Source: Chaunax sp. Z400
Lineage: Eukaryota > Chordata > Actinopteri > Lophiiformes > Chaunacidae
Reading direction: 5' to 3'
DNA length: 64,000 nucleotides
NCBI GenBank assembly: GCA_037577475.1
Contig: CM075193.1
Location: forward strand, 3,708,185-3,772,184
This document shows, one piece after another, positions 1 to 13,829 of this stretch (positions are counted from its first letter, which is position 1; each line of letters begins with the position of its first letter). The notes beneath the pieces were generated by a model. It saw nothing but the letters and a program-made list of their open reading frames with translations. It did no database searches and was not told the DNA's origin. The translations under genes were made by a program, and so were the position numbers.

Positions 1-1644
1 CTGATTTTGGGAGTTTTTTTGTTTCCCACTGTCACCTTAAAGGGCCCATCTTTTATTTGACCCTTTTGTTTGGTGAAACATGCAGTGATTTGTTAGTTTC
101 TCAACCAGCGACTCCCGTCTGCAGGAAACATAACAATCATTAACAAACAAATGCATTTTCTGTCACAAAAACAAAAACACACAAACAAGTACAGAACATC
201 TAAAAATGTAAAAACATGAACAGATTATAAAAACGTGACATTTTTGAATGTTTCTGTTCTTTAGTGAGATGTTCTGTTTGTTCCTCATGTGTTGTGATAT
301 TAGTGTTTGTTTTGTATCTGTTAGTTCTGATAAGGAGGTCATGTTTTCTCCTGCGTCTGTTTGTCTGGTAGGATTATAAGAAAAACTACTTTAATGAAAC
401 CTGGGGGGGGGGGGGCATTAAATCTATAACTGGATCCCGGTTAAGAAGCAGATGGAGCTTCTTTTTTTGTCAATAATAAACAACCAGATGTTGATTAAAC
501 CCAGTAGAAGAGTTTGATATGTAGGAACCAGTTAAATGATGGAATGTGTTCTATTCTAGTGACCAGGAGAGATAAGTGAATGAAGTAAAGATAATTAGTT
601 ATAATTAGTCTGTCAGAAAGTCTTTAAATCCAGGAGAGCGAAGATGAGAAAAATTTAAATATATCTAATGTATAAACAGGAGAGTAAAAATACCATGAAT
701 GTGTATAATGTACATGATAGTACTGCATCTATCACAGTAAATATTTACACGTTTAATCACAGTTAATGTTTTGTTGTTCTCACGTTTGGAGGGCAGAGAC
801 TAAAAGACATCCGTGATCCGATCTGGAACCAGAGTCACTCTGGTTCCTCTGGATGGACATAAAAGGCTCTGAGAGCCTAAGAATAGCCTCATTTAGAGGA
901 GGGAGGATCAGACTGGAAGGTTGTTAAAATGTTTGGATTTGTCCCCTTTGTCTTTCCGTCCGACCAGCCGTCGTCTTCATTTGTGTTTTTGTTTAATTAA
1001 AGCAGGATTTTCATGTTTACACTGAGATCCCAGCAGAGCTGCTGGATTTGACTGAAGTCAGATCGTCTGTCTGATACGAGAAAACTTCATTCACCAAAGG
1101 TTCTAATCTCAGACTTTCTCTCTGCCTTTGAGACGCTGTGACTTTTTAAAGTCCTAATTTTAACAGCTGACCTTGATTTTAAATTTTCCAAGAATCTGCA
1201 CAGATTTTCATGAAACCTGTTAATAATAATAATAATTTTAGATGAGGGACTGTTGGATCTTGACAGGGTCTTGTTCAGGAGCGTGAGGTGGCCTCTGATT
1301 AGTACTCCTCCTGGGCGCCTCCCTTGAGAGGAGACCCGGGCTGAATGAGATGGAGTGTTGCTGGAGGGTCGGGGTTGTTGGGTCACACATAACGACCGAA
1401 GAAGGTCTGAAACCTGTGGGTCTGATCCAGATCTGGGACAGAGCATCAGGATGTGATATTCTGGGATGAGAATACATTGTGCTGACATGACATCATCATG
1501 TCCATGTAAACCTTTAATAAGTCCAGGGAGGAGTTCAGGTTAGTTTCAGCTAATTCTGAAGAAATTCAAACAAATTCATTTTAAGGGCAGAATTCACCAT
1601 TAAAAACACATTTCTTCTATTTTTATTGTGTTTATTGTCTGTTT

Positions 1645-1726
1645 TAACATATTTAACATTCTAACCAGTCTGTTTTATAATGTGCACCAAACAGACGTAG
1701 CTATAATTAGAATGTTAAATATGTTA
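1645..1726. repeat. Perfect 20-bp inverted repeat with 42-nt loop
   Basis: Arms 1645-1664 and 1707-1726 (core aacatatttaacattcta and its reverse complement) pair without mismatch. AATAAA follows at 1730-1735. It could be a MITE remnant or the end of a retro-element or transcript. Confidence 0.7.
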
Positions 1727-2380
1727 TGACAATAAAGGTTTTCTGATTTTAATTATAATATATATAATTTCTGAGTTCTTCTGATGTTTTCTTCTGACAG
1801 AAGGAAAGTCTGATGAGTGAAATATTCATTAAAAGAAGGTTAAAAATCAGATCCAGTTTCAGTCAATAAAGATTTCTATGACTGACGCTTTGCTGACGCA
1901 GCAGTTTTACTCATTAAGGTCAAACATCATCCGTTGTTGAGTTCTGAGATCCGTCAGCCTCTGAAACTATATTAGTATTACTAAACATAGCAATATGTTT
2001 AATTACTGATCCTCTGAAGTTACTTTTTATACCTGACAGTATGTTGTTAGATTTCCCAGCAGACTCTCACAGCATCATTAAAGCAGGTTTGAATCTCATT
2101 TGATTCTCTGCTGACTTTAAATGATTATAAAGAAATGAACATAACAGCTTTAAAAGTCAAAGTTACAACATACATAATCCATATAATGATCATACTTTGA
2201 CTTTCTGCTGGTTGTTTTTGTTTTTTTCATTTTAATTTATGCTCCATCACTGATGTCATCAGTTCTCGTCTCATTTCCAGGTCAAACTGGTGAATGTAGG
2301 ACGATGAGGTGGAGGTGAAGCTTCACATTAACCTGCTTCATTTTTCGTGTTTGTAGAATATTCTGACACACTGTGGAACT

Positions 2381-2437
2381 CTTCCTCCTCCTCCTCCTCC
2401 TTCTCCTCCTCTTCCTCCTCCTCCTCCTCCTCCCCCC
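2381..2437 (+). repeat. CTC trinucleotide run
   Basis: Imperfect (TCC)n pyrimidine-only tract. Confidence 0.9.
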
Positions 2438-3696
2438 TCAGGAATGAAAACGGTTAAAGAGGATTCACACTGTTTGTGTGACATTCTCTGAAACTGTAAC
2501 ACAACTCTGTCCTGACATCAGACGGTCTCATGGAATAAATCACTTCCTGATTCAACCCAGATGTGTCTTTATTGTTTTATCAGCCTCAGAGGTTTTAATA
2601 TAAGAGAGCAGGTCAGTTCATCCAAGCCCTCCGGCCCACTCCAACATTTCAGGGCCAAAACACACGACTCAGCGTCTGAAAAACAGTCCAGATTCTCAGG
2701 AACACGATGAACTCAGATAATATTATGGAACCTCTGGTGCTGCATGTCATTGGCTCCAACCAGACACACCTGTTACACATCAGAGCAGGCCTGACTGTCT
2801 AATAGCTGTTAGCATTGTGAGCTAGCTGCTTTATCCGCTGTTTAAAACGGTCAGTAGAAGGAATACGTCTGGAAACATGTGACCTTTATGTTGACTTACT
2901 GCAGGTTAAAAAGAGACTAGAATGATTTGACCGTTTGCTTTAAGAATGGGATGTGACGGGTCAGCGGTCAGTGATGTCATCGAACCTCAGACATGGTTTA
3001 ATGACAGACTCCTGGTCCAACAGCTGACACTCGCTGCTCCTCACTGTTTCCACTGATGCTGCTTTTGTTTCTGATGTTCATCACCTTTAAAGAGGCGGTT
3101 AGACATCAGACACTTTAATTTGACCCTCTGAGGACTCCATACCCTCAGGATACATTTAATAAATAGTCTTTATTTTCACTTGTTCTGGAGAAGATTTTAC
3201 AGCATGTTTAGTCTTTTCTAAAATCTATTTCCTAATTAAATGATTTGTAATATTCGATGATCAGTTTCTGATCGTTTTAAATGATTAGGACGGCAGGTGG
3301 ACGTCTTTATTTTGCTGAAGGGTTTATTCTGAACTCTTTTCACATGATTTATATTTCAAACCTTCTCTGATGAGATTCGTTGTGTAAAACACAACAAACA
3401 CACCTTCTTAAACTGCAGTGTGATACAATCCTGTTTCAGGTTCTGTGTGTTTGTGAACTTGACTAAACTGACAGGAACATGAATAGAAATGATTTCCAAC
3501 AGATGATTATTGTGGTTATATATAGGACAGTTTATTATTTTAGGACATAGAACCTAAAATGTGCTGCTCTGATTCCACGAACGGCCTTTTTTCTGAGCTG
3601 TCCCTGAACTAAACACTGATCATTGTTCTCTGCATACAGTATGAGCTCTGCTAGAAAAGGTGACTCATTCTTTATCTTAGTACCTTTGTCACCTTA

Positions 3697-3769
3697 TCAG
3701 TCCTCCCCCTCCCTCTCATATCAGTCCTCCCCCTCCCTCTCATATCAGTCCTCCCCCTCCCTCTCATAC
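3697..3769 (+). repeat. 24-bp minisatellite, three copies
   Basis: The unit tatcagtcctccccctccct plus ctca is repeated three times almost perfectly. Confidence 0.9.
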
Positions 3770-5384
3770 ACCTGTGTGGTCTTTTCCCTCACCCCTCCAC
3801 CCGTCCTACAACAAAACACCCCTAAAGAAGCGTCTAACCTTTTTACTGCATCATTTCTATTCTATTACTATCTAAGTATGTCCTGCAAATACCAGAGGAA
3901 AAAGGGAATCATGTGACTTTATCTTATAGCTAGTTGTCAGTTTAAATTTGGATGATAAGAATGTGTCTGACTCATTATTTTGGAGGGTTTGTTTCGTGTC
4001 CAGCTGGAGAAAATGTTCTTTTGTTTATTTGTTCTTTATAAAAGAAAACCCAATAAAAGGTAACTGACAAAAAAACCAACAAAAAAACTTCCATGTTTTT
4101 GATTTAATTCTAATTCTCCAGGTAAAAACATTAAACAATGACCAGTTCACTAAATGACAGATTTGAATTAAACAGTTTACAATTTTATGGCCTCTGAGAT
4201 CTAAAACAACAACTTTTACTCTCCATAAATTCTCCAGACAAACTTCCTTCTCTCTGCAGGTTGTTTCCAATCATGTCAGTTTGTCAGCAGAATTAAACAA
4301 AAACTCCTGATTGGGTTTCTATGAAACTTTGTGCAGAGATGGGCTGTGAACCAGGGAAGAGTATATAAGATATAAGAGATGGAATATAAGAATTAAAACT
4401 TTGATAACACAATCCTTGATTATCTGTTTCAGATGAGATTTGTTTTATTCAGGTTATTACAAGACATAAAAGCAGATACTAAAGCTCATAATGTCTTTTC
4501 TCTCAGGAGAACCCAGCCTGCTGGATGTTCGGAGCTCTGAGTCCACCTCTAGTTATTCTCCTCAGTACAGAAATAAACAGGTGGAATGTGAGTATTTTGT
4601 CCTTTTTAACTCGGACTCCTGAGATGTGCTACCTTTTTCAGAATGTTTGAGGATCTATTCCTGCGTTTCTCTCTGTACCAGAACAGGGTGACCGGTTTTG
4701 ACATGACATGGATGTGAATGTCTGCTGCTGTGCAGATACAGTTCTGACATGAGAGGCGGTGAGGCTTCATATTGACCTGGCTGATCGCAGTATGTGGGTG
4801 TGTCTGAATTCCAGGACTGTTTTTCTAGTTGAGGGAGTAAAAACAGGGGACTGATGTTTCAGAAAATACCAGGCAGGTGATATCCAGTAAACGGCCAATA
4901 AGAGAGGAATGTGATATTTAAATAACATCAATACAGTCTGTTAATGGAAGAAACACCAACTGTTTTCACTGCAATCACTGGATGTAAGTTTTCAGTAAAT
5001 CTTTCTTACATCATCGTCGGTATTTGTTGGATTTTGAGCGTTAATGGAGGACAGAATCTCTCGCCTCCCTCTCTGCACTGAAATGTAGATGTTTTCAAAG
5101 ATAATGTTGGTTCCAGCTCAGTGACTGGGTGGAGAACCTAGAAAAGATCTCTGGATGCTCGGGTGACGCCATGTTTCTGGAAGGGCTTTAGAAGAAGGCG
5201 AACCCACCTGGTCTCAGCGATCCCTCGTTTAACTGTAGAATACAGACGATCTTTAGGTCTGTATAACTTCAGATTATAAACCTTTACAGCTGCTTTAAAG
5301 GAAATGAAAAAGACTTTTTCTACATATAAACCTCTAGTTACCCGATCATTATAATTATGGATCAATGTCATTGTTTTAATAACT

Positions 5385-5830
5385 CTATATGGACAAAAGT
5401 ATTGGGACACCTGGCCCTGACAGCTACAGGACCTTTTCTGACATCTCATTCTAAATTCATAGACGTTAATATGGAGCTGGTCCTCCTCTGCAGCTTTAAC
5501 AGCTTCCACTCTTCTGGGAAGGCTTTCTACATCTGTGAGGTCAGACGCTGATGTTGGGTGAGGAGGCCTGGCTCCTAAACTCTGTTCCAGTTTACCCCAA
5601 AGCTGTTGGATGGGGTTGAGGTTTCTGTGCAGGACAGTCCAGTTCTTCCACACCAAACTCACCAAACCAGGTCTTTATAGACCTTACTTTGTGGGACACA
5701 GTCATGCTGGAACAGAAAAGGTTCTTCCCCAAACTGGTCCCACAAAGTTGGAAGCATAGAATTGTCCAAAATATGTTGGTCTGCTGAAGCATTAAGATTT
5801 CAACAACAACCTCACACCATCATCCCTGCT
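5385..5830 (-). mobile_element. Decayed Tc1/mariner-type DNA transposon fragment
   Basis: One end begins tatatggacaaaagtattgg, a sequence I associate with repeated fish elements. On the minus strand, two frames separated by a frameshift preserve pieces resembling the end of a Tc1-type transposase (NLNPIQQLWGKLEQ, like the family's DLNPIENLW motif around the last catalytic acid). The opposite terminal repeat is not seen, so the copy is truncated and inactive. Confidence 0.5.
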
Positions 5831-6984
5831 CCATAATAAGAGGGGCGTCTGAATAACATTATTTATTTAGCCCCAGCCTTAATATTATGATGATCTCACA
5901 CTACAGTATATTTACAAAGCGATTAATCTTGGTTGGTCCATCACTTCAGACCCAACAATAAAAAAACCATGAGGGCTAATAAAGTTTTACAGACATCGAT
6001 GTTCCCCAGGAGATGAATCAGATGAATTATTTAGAGTTTTTCTCAATTATCCAGTGACAAATATCAACATCAAACTTTTTATGGCAGTTTAGCTTTTATT
6101 GGTGGATAGAGACAGCTGAGTGGAGGGAAGACGTGCGACAAAGAGCTATAGGCAAAATCAAACCCACACCATCATCATCTGTCTTATGTATTGTTTTCTA
6201 TGGACCCCAGTTTAAAAAAAGTAAGTTTTTTGCATACACAACATGCTGAACATGTTCAGTTGTTTGTCTTCGCTCAAAGCTCTAGAGCCAACTCAAACAC
6301 AGAATGATGGTGAAATGTATCTACATCTTACTGAATAAGGAAATGAGCATGGATGTTGGCCCCTCTGTAAAATGTGGCCCCTTTATGGCCCCTGATGTAG
6401 AAAACTCTTAGATGTGCCACTGGCCTATGAGCAGGATTGGTGGTTATGGAGGTAACTTAAGGGTTAACTCTGGGTCTTCTGGATTATGATGGTGGTTCAC
6501 CTTCCAGGTAACGACAGGTGTGTTCCAGGTTGGCCCAGGAACATGTATTCTGTATAATGGAGGGAAAATGAGTGACATTCAGTGGACTTTAAACATTTGT
6601 ACTCTTCCTCCAGATCTTGTTGATTCCTGTTCAGCTCCAGACTTCTCCTCCTCCTCCTCCACCTCTCTCCCTCTGGTCGGCTGCCACTCCTCCTCCTCTT
6701 CCTCCTCCTCTCATGACTCTGCCGGTGGAGCCCGGCCCCTTGTACTCTTCTCAGCTGGAAACATTCCCATACTCACAGAAGAGCTCTGGCAGGCCAGCAG
6801 GAAGGGAAGGCCGGTATCATGACCCCGCTCGAGGACAACCTCCACCCTGCATCACCCAACAGCCGTTAATCTCTTTACAAACGAGATGAAGAATCTCTGA
6901 GGAAGTTCTTCTTCTTCTTCTTCTTTCTTTGTTCATCCTCACAACATTTTGACTTTTCCTCAACGCCGGGGATTTTACAGCAAC
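5831..6984. other. Spacer and probable 5' region of gene 1
   Basis: Apart from the element at 6360-6423 and TCC-rich tracts (6645-6715), no coding exon is recognisable. The promoter and untranslated first exon of gene 1 are expected here, but I see no clear TATA box. Confidence 0.35.
6360..6423 (-). mobile_element. Terminal part of a dispersed 'CAGTGGC' element (minus copy)
   Basis: On the minus strand it reads CAGTGGC, then an A/T stretch, then GGGGCCATAAAGGGGCCACA. The same sequence occurs in plus orientation at 32715-32790, which shows a dispersed repeat, probably a hAT-type non-autonomous element. Confidence 0.5.
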
Positions 6985-7063
6985 ATGAGTGTGAAGGGGA
7001 AGAAGGCTGGGCTGGCAATCAGCTGGCAGAAGTCATTCTCCATCCTGGCTCCCTGGAGGAAAG
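6985..7063 (+). CDS. Gene 1, coding exon 1 (start exon)
   Basis: Encodes 26 residues beginning MSVKGKKAGL and ending APWRK, then the donor GTAAAT. The ATG lies 4 bases after a candidate acceptor (ttttacag, preceded by a TTC-rich pyrimidine tract at 6908-6929), so at least one untranslated exon probably lies upstream. The trailing single G completes a Gly codon with exon 2. Confidence 0.7.
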
Positions 7064-9849
7064 GTAAATGTCTTCTTCTACTGTTTCTGTCTCTCCATGC
7101 AGCATCGTTCATCCTTCCTCACCAGCTTATTATAGTTCCTGTGAGATGAGATGCAGCAGAATGTTCAGTCTCAGATGACAAAGCGATGCTGCCTCCATTC
7201 ACTACATGTCACTTGATGAGGGATGATTAGAAGAGGTGTGAAAACCCTTCAGATTTACTGGGTCTGCAGGGCCAGTTTGATGGAAAGCAAATCTATCATT
7301 GGTCAAGTGAGATAAGCAGCTCCATCATATGACTCTGAGTCTATTTCATAAGAGTTTAACTGGTAGATTTACTTTTCTTTCAGAAGCTCTAATCTTTTAA
7401 CTTCTCCAACAGTCAGACGTAAAACGTTATGTGTGCTGATGTACCTACATTCTGTACAGGAGACCGGAACGAACAGCAGCTTAAATACAGTTCATGCAAC
7501 GGTGCATTCAAGGCTCTTTACATATTGTTATGTAACAGCATTACATCTCTTTACTTCTACCTGACAGGTAGAGTACAGGGTCTCCTGTGGCTCCATTACA
7601 GCAGCTAATAGTAATAGTCTATGTCAAACAAGCTGAAAACGTCAAGTTGATGAGAAATAAACTTTACGCCCAGCAGATATGAAGCAGCAGCGTAACGGAG
7701 TCTCCTGACAAAAGAAGCCCAGAGTTCCTGTTGTGGGTTCAAACTGTCTGTTTACTGGCAGCAGGTTTATCAGAGCTTTTACACTGCAAACTGCTGCTTC
7801 TGGAAACAAGAAGTGATGAGACAGAAAACCAAAATGACTCAAAAGAGGCTGAAAAACTGGTGATAATTTGTTGATCATTTCAGCCATTGTTTACATGAAA
7901 TCTTGGTTTCTGCATCTTTAGAGATTAATGACCTCATTAAGGAGTTCATGTTTTCACCTGCGTCTCTGGTTGATTCTTAACAAGATGACTGAAGAACGAC
8001 TTGATTAGATTTAGGAGCAGATCTGAAAAAAGTGAATCCAGGATTTAAAAAAAATAAATTTCCTTATCATTACAAGAGAGGGTGTTTAAATAAACCAAAA
8101 AGAGACACAGCACTCATTACCGTGTCTGTCTGTTTGTTTGTTTGTTTGTTTGATTGTTTGTCTGTTTGTTTGTCTGTTTGTTTGTTGTTCTGTTTGTTGA
8201 CAGGATTACTTAAAAACTCCTGCATACTTTTCCACGGACAGAAAGAACCCGTGAAGTTCTGGTCCAGATCGATGAAGAAACTTTAACATCATGAAATAAA
8301 CATTTTTACGATTTCCTAAAAAAAACTACTGAACCGAGTTTCAGGAGACTTTGTGGAGGGGCGGGGCCTAGGTCAGGTGACCTAAACAGACCTGTGTAGG
8401 ATTGGTGGTGCTGCTCCACGTAGTGTTGTGTTTGTGTGTTTGTGTGTTTGTGTCCACCTGAAGAAACGTCTCTGCTCCACTATGCTTCTCATCAAAGCCC
8501 GAACTTCCTGTCTATACTGAACGGCTGCCATTAGCAGTAATGAGCTAAAAGTGGCTATAAGTTGAGGATAAATCTGTTTTTCACTTTGAGCTCCAGCGTT
8601 CACGTTTCCCTTTCATGTATCATAAGATCCTCTGTTAGAGCATTAATAACATTTAACTCTTTTAAAAAAATCTGTGGGCTGTAAAATAAAAAAAATGAGC
8701 TGAAAGAGGCTAAAATAGCATCTAGCATCTCTTGTAGCATTAGTCATGTGATCCACTGTTAATATAGAGATATATATATCTAGATATATTGATCAGTATG
8801 TGACACCAGACTAAATCTAAAGTGATGTAAATCTCAGCAGCAGATTTCCAGAGTCTCTCCTCTCTAATCCCGGCATCAGGTCGGAGCCTCGCTCACATGT
8901 CAGCAGCTTACTTACAGTATGAACCTCCACACCTGCCGAGCAGCAAATCCTTTGACTGCTTTGTTGTGGGAGGGATGATAAATCTGCTCATTGTTGCAGT
9001 GTGAAGGAGGCTCCTACGCTCCGCTGGAGAGCCGGCACATTGTTTGCCGTGTTACTCAGAGGAGGAAGAAGAGGGCCATTGTGAAGATAACACTTACATT
9101 GTGTACAGTGCAGCAGGGAGCGGCTTTTTATTGGCGCGATCGTCTGTGTTCTTATCGTTTCATCTCTGGGAGCAGCAGAGTCTCAGGAGCTGAATGTGAG
9201 ATAACGAAACATCTCCGATGAAACATGAAGAAAGCTGAGAGGAAGAAAACCTCTGACTCTGACTAATACCTGGACTATTTAACACTGAGGCAGAGGAAAT
9301 GGAAATCTTCTGTTGTAACGTAGTAAAGATGTTCTGTGTCACATAATGATGGAGGGCTGACAGATCACTGACGTTTTAACTCCATCAGGGGGGGGCATGA
9401 CAACCGTTTCACCTGAAAACGGTGAACTTTTGTTGTGTTTTGGTCAAAACACAATCTTCTAAAACGATGATATCACAGCCCGGCTTCACACATGCCCACT
9501 ACGGTCACAGCCTTATTCACGTATGCAGACAAAACAACAACAAAAACATCAGACTCCAGTTTAGTTTGCGCTGCAGACATGGGCCAAGAAAGAACCCATT
9601 AAAGTTTGGGTCAGATCCATTTTTGTTTTGTTTGCTGACATTTTCTGTGGTTGAATCCCTAATATTAAAAGAATTTGACCCGACTATCATGAACCTTGGT
9701 GGAAGATAAGGAACGTACCAGAAGAGTCCATTAAACGTTGGTGCAGATCCAGATATGAGGGCGGATCCAGGAATTTTTTAATAACTTTGCTGAACGTTGC
9801 AAGATTGATATTTCCTGGAAACGTTGTGGGGTGGGGCATGAGTCAGGTA

Positions 9850-9882
<33 letters not shown>

Positions 9883-12800
9883 GGCAGGCAGGCAGGCAGG
9901 CAGGCAGACAGACCTGTATGTAAAGGAGGCAGAAACATAAAGGTGTGATGATGATGATCCCGACTTTGTTCCACTTTGGTCTGAATCATTGTAAACTTTA
10001 ATTTGCATCAGTTTTCACCACATTAGTCAAGCAGAAAAAATGGATGAGATCACATTAACTTAACATTCATCAGGACTCCTCCCATTTTATTCACAGCCTC
10101 CAGTTTAGACAGAAAATCAGGCCTTAAGTCCTGATTGAGTCCCGCCCCCGACCTTTAACAGCTGCACCGCTTTTATTTCAGTTTAGAAGGAAAAACATCA
10201 TCTTTAAATATATTTCATTGAGGAATTTATTGTGAAAATGAAGCCGACTAGAACAAACTATAACTATGTCTGGTATAATGTGAATATTAATGTGATAAAA
10301 CACATGCAGAGAGAAGGTTTGTGTTACAGCATGTGTGTGTTTATGTTTTAGACGACAGATAAAACAACTGAAAATAGAAGTTATCATAGAGAGAGAGAGA
10401 GAGAGTCAGCTGACTTTATTCATAAGGGAGAAAACAACAGCATCAGTGAAACTAAGCAGGACATGAAGTGTGAAAGTTCAGTGTTGACCCTGGAAACAGT
10501 TGTGTGAATAAAAATATATTTCTATTATAAATAAATCATCGTTTAACCAGGTGGATCAGCAGATTTCAGATTTCATATAAAATATCTGTTCTACTTTTCT
10601 TCTATTGTTTCTCTTTTTCATTCCTTACTCAGCTGATGTCATAAGATGAAAATACCATCTGTCTCCTTATATCTTTGCAGTCCTGATATTTTTCTCACCT
10701 GACCAAAGACGACAGCAGTGAAACCTACTTGGCCAAATATCCACCTTTTTTTTTAACGTGTTCTGGGTCTTTGCATCCTTTGTTTAGTGTATTAATGTAT
10801 TAATTACATCCTTTAGCTGCGAGGAGGTTGGAAGTTAAATAAACTGACTTGAGCTGCGGTGCTTCTGCACATTCTTGCCTTATCTTCATGCTTCCTGATA
10901 AGACCAGCAGAGTCTAAGGGCCTCGTTAACTTTGCTCATCTTTAGGGTTGATGACGCCTCGGTAAAGAGAGGCAGGGATCCCGACCAGGACACGTGTCGA
11001 GAGACGAGTCCGCAGATGTTCCTGCTTCTCGTGGGTTTAGAGGTTCAGAGATAGTTGGAGATGGAGGGCAGTGGTATGTCCCACCTTATCACACGTCTGC
11101 TTTATGTCACCTGTTCTGGCTGTAAAGGCCACCTTATAGGGTGGATCATGGTTTTCTGGTGTCAGAGCATGATGTTTTATGTTTTTTAATTCAATGATTA
11201 TCAGTAACTTTAACAGTCAAATGGACTTTACATTGAATCACCTCAGAAATGTCAACAGCTGATCTTGACTCAGCCCCTCCACTCAAACCTGTTTGCTGCA
11301 GACAGTCGTGACCCCTGAGCTCCTGTGGAGCTGAACCAACCTGTGCTGTAAAATAACTGGCTTGTCACAACCTGTTTATGACCTCCTGTGCTTGGAATCT
11401 GAGAGGCCAACGGAGCCGACTGTTTAGCCCCAGGGCTAATACATGCTGCGCCTCAGAACGCCTCCCAAAATCCCAGAACAGGGCTGGAACCTGCAGGTGA
11501 AGCCGGCATCCATAAAAGGACTGAAGGCTTCCCTTCTTAGGATCATGAGCCTCAGTTTGGGCCACACATGATCGTATTTGCTGACCACAGGCTGTCATTG
11601 GACGTCTGTGATGTTGAACTCGTATTCCACATAGGAATCGAACATGTCTTGGGAAACCAGACATGACAAACGAGGCAGGAATGCAGCATCTGCTGGATGA
11701 CAGAAACCCCCTGAGGGACTTTCAATGGGCAAGGTGTGCACAAGTCTGCACCCACATCTGTGGGCACGCACTGTTTTCACTGGGGATTTTCCACTGCAGT
11801 CTTGGTACGTGCTGACGAACCTGTGTTACTCAGGTCTGACAGTTTTTTTCTGGGATTTAGAGCTTCCTACCAAATTAAAGCTTTTTAACAACAAAAATGA
11901 GCTGAAATATCAGTTTAAGAACGGCTGTGTTAGCAGTAAAGACGTCCACCTGGTCAACATGCTGGGTTATTAAAACACCAATGAGTCACAGCAGTCACTA
12001 CAGCTGGTCCAGGTATGATCCAGTCAGCTGCAGGGCCGTTAGCTCCATGCTAGCTGAGCTAACAGTAGCTACAGAAAACTATAGTATAGTGAGCAGCTGT
12101 CAGTGCTTAAATGTGAAAATATCTACAGACAGACAGACAGACAGACAGGTGGACAGACAGACAGACAGGTGGACAGACAGACAGACAGACAGACAGGACG
12201 GTAGCTGCTTCCCTCTTTATACACTGGGATGATGAAAAGGATCAAACTGATCCAGAATCAGATATTCTTGTGGAAGCAGACTGAGATCAGCTGGTTGATG
12301 CAGCCTCCAGCCTCAGGCAGACATGAGGAGGACCTGCTCCACCTTTTTAGTTCCAGACACCTGGAAACAGACTTTGATGTGTGAAACGGGTGGAGTTCCC
12401 CTGAAATACCACATTTAAAAGTTGGTGTAAAAACAGGTGAACCTCCTCACCCTGCCTGTCTGTGTTCCATCTGTGCTGTAAAGGGTCTCTGTAACCCCTG
12501 CATTAAGCCTCCCAGGCAGCTTAGAGCCTCCTTTCTTCCACTGACTCTAATTTAACACCTTTAATCCTGAAAACTTTGTCAGGGATTCACCTGAAAGACA
12601 ATAACGCTGCCTGGAATGTGAAAGGAGCAGGATGGGAAACGGCTGAAGGACGTTTTCAGGCAGAGGAGAGGCTTTAGGATGAGGAGGGGGGGAGTGTTGG
12701 TAATTACATGTTGTTACTGGAAATAGACTGAGTCAGCCCATGTAGACGATTACAGAATGTATGTTTGTGTGAAGACGGATGAGGCGACACCTGAGCGGCT

Positions 12801-13793
12801 GACAGAACAAGAAGTCGATCACAGCTGAGAGGCTGGATGACCTCAGGCTGTAATTAGAGTCAGACTGTTGTTGGAACAGGAAGACAAAGAAAACATCTGC
12901 TTCATGCACCTTATGATTTAGTGGTTAGGGTCAATGCAGGAGGGTGTTTGGTCTATGAGGGCACCGAGGTGAACGGATGGTGAGACTCTTCACAGGTCGG
13001 TCGCTGATTTGGTCCAGACTCAAATATCTCAAGAACTATTTCCTGGTCTCCACGAGATTCTGAAAACCAAGCCAGGATAAATCAAACTTATTTTGGAGAA
13101 CCTGACTTTTCATCTAGCTCTGATACGGGTCCTGGATCTGTCCCTTTATCTGGATCCACATCAAAATGTACTGGTTCTTTCTTGGTCCAGGTTCCATCCT
13201 TCTGCCAAGTTTCAGGAAATCCATCCAGTAGTTTTTGTGTCATCTGTCAGCAGCCAATCATCACTCATGAAAACACAGCCTCCTCAGCTCAGGTCGTAAC
13301 TTTTCATCCAGCACCACCATGAGATTGATATTCAGTGTTTTGATAAGCGTCTTCATCGTCATCGTCATCGTCACACCTTCACAGTCCCTGCAGAATGAAT
13401 TATAAAATCCTCTGAAGATTCATCATCATGTCTCTTTTTATTTGGCTCTTATTTCACTTCTTATTTTTAAAACTAATTCCATCCAGCCTCAGCTGTTCTC
13501 AGGGGTAATGAGCAAACGTTAGCATGCTAACGCAAAACATTACACCTGCTGAAGGCGAGCATGTTAGCATTGTAATCATTAGCACATTAGCATGATGGCG
13601 TAGAGCCGCTGGCATGGCTGCAGACTCTTCATGTTGTTTTAATATTAACTTAATCTTATCGTCGCTGTCATGAACAAATATCAAACATAAAGGCATTAAA
13701 TGTAATCTTACACATCAGTCCAGGAGCAAAGTCCTTGAATGGCAATAAATATGAAATTATTGTTATACTGTGTGAAACGTAAATGAAAATAGA

Positions 13794-13829
<36 letters not shown>

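Larger units (their letters stand above)
1..5384. other. Intergenic DNA upstream of gene 1, no coding exon recognised
   Basis: AT-rich spacer. It holds a partial copy of the dispersed 'GGAGGT...GGATCC' repeat at about 318-410, a perfect 20-bp hairpin (1645-1726), a CTC-rich run (2381-2437) and a 24-bp triplet repeat (3697-3769). Open frames here show no family resemblance. Confidence 0.6.

Noticed and set aside
5138..5665. 175-codon minus frame as a host gene
   Set aside because: Part of it resembles the C-terminal end of a Tc1-type transposase, shifted between frames, within a decayed element.
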